A stretch of DNA of 6,935 bases from NCBI GenBank assembly GCA_964502775.1, contig CAZCYE010000079.1, positions 1-6,935 of the forward strand. The letters run 5' to 3'. The DNA comes from CAZCYE01 sp964502775 (GTDB lineage Bacteria > Actinomycetota > Acidimicrobiia > IMCC26256 > PALSA-555). The position numbers were made by a program, and so were the translations under genes. A model generated the notes under the pieces. That model saw only the letters and a program-made list of their open reading frames with translations. It had not been told where the DNA came from and searched no databases. The stretch's first letter is position 1, and each line of letters begins with the position of its first letter. This document shows, piece by piece, positions 1-4,684 of this stretch.

Positions 1-22
1 TTGTTGCCGCGAAGATGGGTGC

Positions 23-334
23 ATGCATGCCGCGGCGGTCCGCTTCGAGCTGCACATCCGCGAGAGCCGCTCGCTCAAGGCCAAGCGGGCCGTGCTCCGA
101 CCCATCGTCGACACCCTCAGGCACCGCTACCGGGTGTCGGTGGCCGAGGTGGACCACCACGACCGGCACCAACGCGCGGCCGTGGCCGTCGCGGTGGTGG
201 CCGAGAGCGACGGGCGGCTGCGGGAGGTGATCGCCACCATCGAGCGCTACGTGGCCCATGCCCCCGACGTGGAGCTGATCGAGACCGTGCGCGCCGAGCT
301 CGTCGACGATGGCGAGCTCTCCCCGGATGACTGA
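23..334 (+). CDS. DUF503 family (YlxP-like) protein
   Basis: A 103-residue protein matching the small DUF503 family (B. subtilis YlxP), which sits between infB and rbfA in many Gram-positive genomes. Family-like features are an N-terminal beta strand with ELHI at residues 9-12, the SRSLKAKRAV segment soon after, the SVAEVDHHD stretch near residue 40, and a final VELIETVRAEL strand. Its biochemical role is not established; position and conservation tie it to translation or ribosome maturation. The ATG at 23 places the first strand as in relatives, but no good Shine-Dalgarno is visible and only 22 bases precede it, so a start outside the window is possible. The segment where relatives usually have HQD-x-W-QRA reads HHDRHQRA, so a normally conserved aromatic residue is His. 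The last ten or so residues are an acidic tail. The stop is followed by 120 nt before the preferred rbfA start. Confidence 0.85.
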   Translation: MHAAAVRFELHIRESRSLKAKRAVLRPIVDTLRHRYRVSVAEVDHHDRHQRAAVAVAVVAESDGRLREVIATIERYVAHAPDVELIETVRAELVDDGELSPDD

Positions 335-354
335 GCAACCCTGGGGGCTGCGCG

Positions 355-369
355 CGGGTCGGCGACCCG
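355..369 (+). promoter_or_regulatory. Small hairpin upstream of rbfA
   Basis: CGGGTC-GGC-GACCCG forms a perfect 6-bp stem with a 3-nt loop. It ends one base before the GAGGAGG purine run. There is no T-tract, so it is not a canonical terminator. It could influence ribosome access to the following Shine-Dalgarno or be chance in GC-rich DNA. Confidence 0.3.
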
Positions 370-370
370 A

Positions 371-383
371 GGAGGGGCACAAT
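371..383 (+). promoter_or_regulatory. Shine-Dalgarno-like GGAGG and possible -10 box before rbfA
   Basis: GGAGGGG (371-377) lies 6 nt before an ATG at 382 that opens only a 6-codon ORF (MGPCVC). The overlapping CACAAT (378-383) resembles a TANNNT -10 hexamer with a mismatch at its first base. It is followed by 6 nt and then the ATG at 390, a spacing that would make that ATG leaderless. The matching -35 position (355-360, CGGGTC) has no TTGACA similarity. The two readings compete, and neither is proven. Confidence 0.25.
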
Positions 384-389
384 GGGGCC

Positions 390-458
390 ATGCGTGTGCT
401 GACCCAGTGGACGGGAGTGACCACCCTCACGACCACGCCGACGGGGCCGATACGGTGA
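390..458 (+). CDS. Possible 22-aa leader peptide coupled to rbfA
   Basis: ATG at 390 opens a 22-codon frame ending in TGA at 456-458. The stop overlaps the GTG at 455-457 that I prefer as the rbfA start (a GTGA junction), the usual geometry for translational coupling. Nineteen of 22 codons end in G or C, but the rbfA frame through the same DNA is also GC3-rich, so base composition does not decide. The peptide begins MRVLTQW, is rich in Thr, and resembles nothing I recognise. The case for it rests on the possible -10 box 6 nt upstream and on the overlap. It could equally be a chance frame inside an N-terminal extension of RbfA starting at GTG 407. Confidence 0.2.
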   Translation: MRVLTQWTGVTTLTTTPTGPIR

Positions 459-853
459 GGTATCCCACCCGCCGGCGGTTCCCACGCGCGCTGCGGGTCA
501 ACGAGGTGGTGCACGAGACGCTGGCCGACGAGCTGGAGCGGCTCTCGGATCCGCGCTTGACGATGGTCACGATCACCGGCGTCGATGTGAGCCCCGACCT
601 CCGCCACGCCAAGGTCTTCTACGGCGCGCTCGACGCGGACGAGGACGCGACCGCCCAGGCGCTGCGCTCCGCCGCGCCCCATCTGCGGGGCGTGCTCGGC
701 CGACAGGTACGGCTGAAGTACCTCCCGGAACTACGCTTCGAGCGGGATCCGGCCATCGAGCACGGCCAGCGGGTGGAGGCGATCATCAGGAGCCTGCACC
801 GCGGCAAGCGACAGGTTCGACCCGACGGGCCGGCACCGGGAGCACGGGCATGA
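455..853 (+). CDS. rbfA: 30S ribosome-binding factor RbfA
   Basis: RbfA is a single KH-type domain protein that binds the pre-30S subunit and assists 16S rRNA 5' end maturation, especially in the cold. From GTG 455 the product is 132 aa, typical for the family. Visible family features are RVNEVVHETLADELERL (residues 14-30), the SDPRLTMVTITGVDVSPDL segment (31-49), AKVFYGAL (52-59), and the C-terminal LRFERDPAIEHGQRVEAII block. The start is uncertain. GTG 407 in the same frame would add 16 residues rich in His and Asp with no ribosome-binding site, whereas GTG 455 puts a short basic tail before the first helix as in relatives, has GGGG 8 nt upstream, and overlaps the stop of a mini-ORF. The TGA at 851-853 overlaps the ATG of the next gene (ATGA), implying coupled translation. 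Confidence 0.9.
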   Translation: MRYPTRRRFPRALRVNEVVHETLADELERLSDPRLTMVTITGVDVSPDLRHAKVFYGALDADEDATAQALRSAAPHLRGVLGRQVRLKYLPELRFERDPAIEHGQRVEAIIRSLHRGKRQVRPDGPAPGARA

Positions 854-1815
854 GCGGCATCGACAGCGCACTGCAGCGCGCGGCACACACGATCAGCACT
901 GCCCGCCAGACCGCGCTCGCCTGCCACGTGAGCCCCGACGGTGACGCGCTCGGCTCCATGCTCGGGCTCTTCCATGTGCTGCGCGCCGCCGGCCACGACG
1001 TGATCGCCTCGTTCCCGTCTCCGTTCGTGGTCGCGCCGCACTACCTCGAGCTGCCCGGTCTCGACCTGCTGGTCAAGCCGGACGAGTTCCCGATCGAGCC
1101 CGACGTGATGGTCACGTTCGACTGCGGATCGCGGGCCCGGCTCGGCGACCTCGAGCCCGCGGCCCAGGCGGCCCGGGAGCTGATCGTCGTCGATCACCAC
1201 GTCTCCAACGACCTCTACGGCACCATCAACCTGGTCGAGCCCACCGCCGCCGCCAGCGCGTCGGTGGTCCAACGCCTGATCGACGAGCTGGGACTGCCCC
1301 TCGACCGCGACGCGGCCGTCTGCCTGTACGCCGCGCTCGTGTGCGACACGGGCCGTTTCCAGTACGACAGCACGACCCCGGCGGTGTTCGAGTTCGCTCG
1401 TCGCCTCACCGAGTTCGATGTGCCCGTGGCGCGGCTCTCCCGCGCGTTGTTCGAGGAGCACCGCTTCGCGTACCTCCGGCTCATCGGGGACGCGCTCGAC
1501 CGCGCCGAGCTGGTGCGGGAGCAGCGATTCGTGTGGACCGCGATCACCCAGGACATGCTGGAGCGCCACGGCGTGACGCTCGAGGAGACCGAGGGCCTCA
1601 TCGACATCGTGCGCCGGGCGTCCGAGGCCGAGGTGGCCTGCGTCCTCAAGGAGGAGGAGGACGGGACCATCCGGGTGAGCCTGCGATCGCTGGGCGACAT
1701 CGACGTGTGCCGCATCGCCATCGCGCACGGGGGCGGCGGTCACCGCTTTGCTGCCGGCTTCACCTCCGAGCTCGACATCCCCACCCTCGTCGCGCGCATC
1801 CGGGCCGCGCTCTGA
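850..1815 (+). CDS. nrnA: DHH/DHHA1 phosphoesterase, NrnA/CnpB type
   Basis: A 321-aa cytoplasmic phosphoesterase, the usual length for bifunctional oligoribonuclease/pAp phosphatase NrnA. The M. tuberculosis relative Rv2837c (CnpB), also beside rbfA, degrades cyclic dinucleotides and nanoRNA. Metal-binding motifs are intact: HVSPDGDALGS (26-36), FDCGSRARLG (D91), VVDHH (D115-H116-H117) and CDTGRF (D166). The C-terminal DHHA1 substrate-binding motif GGGGHRFAAGF is present (H298). All four DHH motifs plus DHHA1 support an active Mn-dependent enzyme. Which substrate dominates (2-5-mer RNA, pAp, c-di-AMP or its linear product) cannot be read from the sequence. The ATG overlaps the rbfA stop, with GGGAG at 838-842 as ribosome-binding site inside rbfA. 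The stop is 16 nt before truB. Confidence 0.92.
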   Translation: MSGIDSALQRAAHTISTARQTALACHVSPDGDALGSMLGLFHVLRAAGHDVIASFPSPFVVAPHYLELPGLDLLVKPDEFPIEPDVMVTFDCGSRARLGDLEPAAQAARELIVVDHHVSNDLYGTINLVEPTAAASASVVQRLIDELGLPLDRDAAVCLYAALVCDTGRFQYDSTTPAVFEFARRLTEFDVPVARLSRALFEEHRFAYLRLIGDALDRAELVREQRFVWTAITQDMLERHGVTLEETEGLIDIVRRASEAEVACVLKEEEDGTIRVSLRSLGDIDVCRIAIAHGGGGHRFAAGFTSELDIPTLVARIRAAL

Positions 1816-1819
1816 GCGC

Positions 1820-1824
1820 GGAGG
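1820..1824 (+). promoter_or_regulatory. Ribosome-binding site of truB
   Basis: GGAGG lies 7 nt before ATG 1832 in the short gap after the nrnA stop. It fixes the truB start there rather than at the in-frame GTG at 1748, which would overlap nrnA by 68 bases and add 28 residues not found in the family. Confidence 0.75.
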
Positions 1825-1831
1825 CGTCGCG

Positions 1832-2725
1832 ATGCACGACGGCCTCGTCGTCGTCGACAAGCCTGGAGGCATGACCTCCCACGATGTCGTGGCGCGGCTC
1901 CGTCGCGCCTACGCCCAGCGCCGGGTGGGGCACGCGGGCACCCTGGACCCCGACGCGACCGGTGTGCTCCTGGTGGGGCTGGGCCGGTCGACCCGTCTCT
2001 TGCGGTTCCTCCAGGACCAGGCCAAGGAGTACCGCGGTGATGTGATGTTCGGGGTGGCCACCAGCACGTTGGACGCCGCCGGCGACGTGCTCGAGCGCCG
2101 TCCGATGACGATCACCCACGACGAGGTGGTGGCCGCGACCCGGCGCTTCGTGGGCCACGTGGAGCAACTGCCGCCGATGGTCTCGGCGGTCAAGGTGGGG
2201 GGTCGGCGCCTCCACGAGCTCGCCCGGGAGGGCAGGGTGGTGGAGCGCGCCGTGCGCTCGGTGCGGGTGGGGCAATTCGAGGTGGAGGACTTCGTGCCCG
2301 GGCCCTACCCGAAGGCGACGGTGCACGTCGAGTGCAGCAGCGGCACCTACGTGCGGACGCTGGCGGCCGATCTCGGGTCTGCGTTGGGCGGCTGCGCTCA
2401 TCTCGACCAGCTTCGACGCCTCCGGGTCGGGTCGTTCAGCGTGGGGGAGGCGCATTCCCTCGAGGAGGTCGAGTCGGACCCGATGAAGGTGCTGCTGAGC
2501 CCCGCGCTCGCCATGCGCGACCTCGAGCCGCTCCGGGTAGACGACGAGCAGGCGGTCGCCGTGCGCCACGGCATGACGTTCCCGGTGTCGTGCGCGTCCT
2601 CGGTCGACGGGCCGGGCCCATTCGCCGTGCTCGACGCGCGCGGTGAGCTGCTGGCCGTCTACCAACGGCGCGGCGCCGCGATCCGCCCCGCGGTGGTGCT
2701 CGCGAACGCCGGAGTCGAGCCCTGA
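1832..2725 (+). CDS. truB: tRNA pseudouridine(55) synthase TruB
   Basis: A 297-aa enzyme that isomerises U55 in the T-loop of tRNAs to pseudouridine. It opens with GLVVVDKPGGMTSHDVV, the standard TruB start. The catalytic aspartate is D39 in GHAGTLDPDATGVL, and the conserved active-site tyrosine is Y67 in KEYRGDV. The RNA-binding and catalytic-core motif CSSGTYVRTLAADLG begins at C168. After about residue 225 a C-terminal domain of the actinobacterial TruB type follows (AMRDLEPLRVDDEQAVAVRHG). All key residues are present and the length is normal. The start is set by GGAGG at 1820-1824. TGA at 2723-2725 shares its last base with the ribF ATG (TGATG), so ribF translation probably depends on ribosomes finishing truB. 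Confidence 0.96.
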   Translation: MHDGLVVVDKPGGMTSHDVVARLRRAYAQRRVGHAGTLDPDATGVLLVGLGRSTRLLRFLQDQAKEYRGDVMFGVATSTLDAAGDVLERRPMTITHDEVVAATRRFVGHVEQLPPMVSAVKVGGRRLHELAREGRVVERAVRSVRVGQFEVEDFVPGPYPKATVHVECSSGTYVRTLAADLGSALGGCAHLDQLRRLRVGSFSVGEAHSLEEVESDPMKVLLSPALAMRDLEPLRVDDEQAVAVRHGMTFPVSCASSVDGPGPFAVLDARGELLAVYQRRGAAIRPAVVLANAGVEP

Positions 2726-3693
2726 TGCGCGTGCTGGAAGACCTGGAAGGTCACGAGCCGCCGCCGCAGGGCACGGTGGTGACCATCGGTGCCTACGACG
2801 GGGTGCACCTCGGCCATCAGGCCGTGCTGCGCGTGGTGCATGACCTCGCGCGTGCCCGCGGGATGGAATCGGTGTGCCTCACCTTCGACCGTCATCCCGC
2901 CGAGGTGGTTCGCCCCGGCACCGCGCCGAAGGTGCTCACCACGCTCGAGCAGAAGCTCGAGCTCCTTGCCGCGACCGGGCTGGTCGACACCACCAGCGTG
3001 ATGCGCTTCGACGAGGCGGCGAGCAAGCAGTCGGCCGAGGACTTCGTCGACTCGGTGGTGGCCCACGGGCTGGGTGCGCGCCTCGTGGTGGTGGGCGTCG
3101 ACTTCCACTTCGGTCTGCGGCGTCACGGCAACGTGCGCCTGCTGGAGCAGATGGGGGCCGAGCTGGGCTTCGAGGTGCTGGGCCTGGGCCTGGTGCCCAT
3201 CGACGGGGACCCGGCCGGGGCGCCGTACTCGTCGAGCATGATCCGCGCCCTGCTGGGCCAGGGCCGGGTCGCCGAGGCGGCGCGGCTGCTCGGGCGCCCG
3301 CCGCGCCCCTACGAGGTGCGAGGAGTGGTCACGGTCGGGGACAGCCGTGGCCATGACCTCGGGTTCCCCACGGCCAACGTCTCGGTGCCCGAGGAGGTCT
3401 GCGTGCCCGGCGACGCGGTGTACGCGGGGTGGCTGGTGGCTGAGGACGGCGTGGAACGTGCTACCGCCATCTCCGTGGGCGCCCGGCCCACGTTCTACGA
3501 GGACGGCGCGTCGCTCCTCGAGGCCCACGTGCTCGACTTCGACGGCGACCTCTACGGCCAGCAGGTGAAGGTGCGGTTCGACGAGCACCTCCGCGGCCAG
3601 GAGCGCTTCGAGACCGTCGAGGCGCTCGTCGCGCAGATCCGCGCCGACGTGCAGGCCACCCGCCGCATCGTGGGGCCATCGACCGCTTCCTGA
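2725..3693 (+). CDS. ribF: Bifunctional riboflavin kinase/FAD synthetase RibF
   Basis: A 322-aa two-domain enzyme converting riboflavin to FMN and FMN to FAD. The N-terminal adenylyltransferase domain (about 1-185) shows the nucleotide-binding GAYDGVHLGHQ (22-32; most relatives have Phe where this has Y24), LTFDRHPAEV, GVDFHFG (124-130) and SSSMIRALL (169-177). The C-terminal flavokinase domain (about 193-312) has GFPTAN (213-218, Mg-ATP binding), SVGARPTF (relatives usually read NPTF), and EAHVLDF with the presumed catalytic base E266, then LYGQQVKVRF and LRGQERF. Both activities therefore look intact. The start is the ATG sharing a base with the truB stop; no separate promoter is seen. It is the last gene of the operon: the rpsO gene often found next is missing and the DNA changes to genes for secreted proteins. 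Confidence 0.96.
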   Translation: MRVLEDLEGHEPPPQGTVVTIGAYDGVHLGHQAVLRVVHDLARARGMESVCLTFDRHPAEVVRPGTAPKVLTTLEQKLELLAATGLVDTTSVMRFDEAASKQSAEDFVDSVVAHGLGARLVVVGVDFHFGLRRHGNVRLLEQMGAELGFEVLGLGLVPIDGDPAGAPYSSSMIRALLGQGRVAEAARLLGRPPRPYEVRGVVTVGDSRGHDLGFPTANVSVPEEVCVPGDAVYAGWLVAEDGVERATAISVGARPTFYEDGASLLEAHVLDFDGDLYGQQVKVRFDEHLRGQERFETVEALVAQIRADVQATRRIVGPSTAS

Positions 3694-3722
3694 GCCTGCC
3701 GTCGCCGCGCGCGCTCGTCTCC

Positions 3723-3763
3723 TATGCTGCCGCGGTCACGGATGGGCGGGGGGACGGCGGAGG
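3723..3763 (+). promoter_or_regulatory. Putative promoter -10 and Shine-Dalgarno of the acidic secreted protein
   Basis: TATGCT (3723-3728) fits a TANNNT -10 hexamer and predicts a start near 3735, giving a leader of about 32 nt. GGAGG at 3759-3763, within a longer GGCGGAGGGG run, lies close to ATG 3767. No recognisable TTGACA -35 is found at the expected distance, so the promoter call is moderate to weak while the ribosome-binding site is good. Confidence 0.4.
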
Positions 3764-3766
3764 GGC

Positions 3767-4600
3767 ATGAGTCGGTTCATCAAGGTCGTCGGAGTCGTAG
3801 CCATCGCGTCACTGTCCGGGACCGGCCTGGTCGGCGCCGGCGAGACGTCGAACGGCGAGCCCGACGACTCTGCGCCCGCGGCAGCCCAGGAGGTGTCGGT
3901 GGCGGCGGTGCCACCGTCGAGCCCGACGCTGTACTTCAGCCTCGACAGCGAGAGCGAGCTCTACGCGCTCGACACCACCGACGCGACGCCCACGCTCCTC
4001 GGTCCCACGGGCGTGAACTCGTCCACGGTCGGGCTCTCCGAGAGCCCGGACCCGGGTGTCCTGTACGGCTCCACGTGGCAGGACCTCTCGCGGATCAACG
4101 CCGACGGCTCCGGGTTCACGCCCGCGGGCACCGATGCGCTCCTGGCGGAAGGGCTCGCGTACGACCCAGTCAACGACATCCTCTACAAGAACCTCAACGG
4201 CAACTTCGCGACGGCGAGCCAGACGACCGGCGCCACGATCACGAACCTCACCGGCTCGGGCGAGGACCCCGAGGGGCTCGCCTGGCGCGGCACCGACGGC
4301 CTCATCTACGGCTTCGGGTTCCAATCGGACGACTTGTGGGCGTACACGCCCGGGACGGACAGCTGGGCCGTCGTCGGCGCAACCGGGATCGTCGACAATC
4401 TCGATGCCGCGGGGCTCGCCTGGGACCCGATCCAGGACGTGCTCTACCTGATCGTGGAATCGGGGAACCTGTACCGGATCGACCCGGACACGGCCGCGGC
4501 AACGTTGATCGGCGACACCGGTCTCCCGGACGGCGGCGGCCTCGCGTTCCTTGCGGGTCCGACGCCACCGACGCCGCCTTTCCCGAGCTTCACCGGCTGA
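3767..4600 (+). CDS. Secreted, highly acidic five-repeat beta-propeller-like protein
   Basis: A 277-aa exported protein of unknown function. Residues 1-26 form a Sec signal peptide: basic MSRFIK, a hydrophobic VVGVVAIASLSGTGLVGA stretch, and a V-G-A cleavage site. A disordered acidic Pro/Ala/Ser spacer runs to about 54. Five repeats of 40-46 residues then begin at the LY or IY pairs whose Tyr are residues 56, 100, 140, 181 and 227. The better units follow the plan LY....LY.IDP.T...TLIG.TG...GLA.DP..DVLY, typical of WD40-, PQQ- or NHL-like propeller blades. No cysteine is present. By my count the mature chain has about 34 Asp/Glu and only 4 Lys/Arg, an exceptionally low pI. The C-terminus is a short Pro/Thr tail without an LPXTG motif or membrane anchor, so release to the exterior is likely. 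I cannot assign it to a named family; a binding or scaffold role is only inferred. Confidence 0.85.
   Translation: MSRFIKVVGVVAIASLSGTGLVGAGETSNGEPDDSAPAAAQEVSVAAVPPSSPTLYFSLDSESELYALDTTDATPTLLGPTGVNSSTVGLSESPDPGVLYGSTWQDLSRINADGSGFTPAGTDALLAEGLAYDPVNDILYKNLNGNFATASQTTGATITNLTGSGEDPEGLAWRGTDGLIYGFGFQSDDLWAYTPGTDSWAVVGATGIVDNLDAAGLAWDPIQDVLYLIVESGNLYRIDPDTAAATLIGDTGLPDGGGLAFLAGPTPPTPPFPSFTG
3929..4558 (+). repeat. Five protein-level propeller-like repeats
   Basis: Units start near codons 55, 98, 138, 179 and 225 of the secreted acidic protein. Recurring elements are a LY or IY strand, a second strand such as ELYALD or NLYRID, a Thr-rich turn ending in LIG, VVG or LLG, and GLAYDP or GLAWDP before the next unit. 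The repeats are diverged in DNA, so they reflect an old protein architecture and not a recent tandem duplication. Confidence 0.6.
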
Positions 4601-4616
4601 GCGGCGCGCGGGTGGC

Positions 4617-4636
4617 CTCACCCGGGCCCGGGTGAG
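4617..4636 (+). terminator. Perfect 20-bp palindrome, possible terminator
   Basis: CTCACCCGGG followed directly by CCCGGGTGAG is a perfect inverted repeat starting 16 nt after the stop of the acidic secreted protein. Folded with a 4-nt GGCC loop it gives an 8-bp, GC-rich stem. There is no T-tract, which is common for actinobacterial terminators. The alternative is a dimeric-regulator binding site, since the putative promoter of the next gene begins about 18 nt downstream. Confidence 0.5.
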
Positions 4637-4653
4637 CGCAGCAGGCTTGGCGG

Positions 4654-4680
4654 TAGGGTTGCCCGTGGCGTCTGAGGGGA
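4654..4680 (+). promoter_or_regulatory. Putative promoter and ribosome-binding site of the multidomain secreted protein
   Basis: TAGGGT (4654-4659) fits a TANNNT -10 box and predicts transcription from about 4666, leaving a leader of about 19 nt. GAGGGG (4674-4679) lies 5 nt before GTG 4685 and supports that start. No clear -35 is present at 17 nt, where the palindrome arm sits. Confidence 0.4.
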
Positions 4681-4684
4681 TGCG

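Noticed and set aside
1..22. Tail of an upstream infB gene
   Set aside because: Too short to support; no stop codon or IF-2 C-terminal motif can be read from 22 bases.
21..30. 10-bp palindrome GCATGCATGC covering the DUF503 start codon
   Set aside because: A short alternating sequence likely to occur by chance, with no flanking signal.
407..454. N-terminal extension of RbfA from GTG 407
   Set aside because: Not preferred: no ribosome-binding site, and the 16 added residues are a His/Asp-rich stretch unlike RbfA. It cannot be excluded.
1748..1831. Upstream GTG start for truB
   Set aside because: It would add 28 residues inside nrnA with no family match. ATG 1832 has GGAGG at the right distance and gives the standard N-terminus.
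619..1872. 417-codon open frame on the minus strand opposite rbfA, nrnA and the truB start
   Set aside because: It lies antisense to genes with intact family motifs, its translation is rich in Arg, His, Glu and Gly without domain signs, and long antisense frames are expected in DNA with strong GC3 bias.
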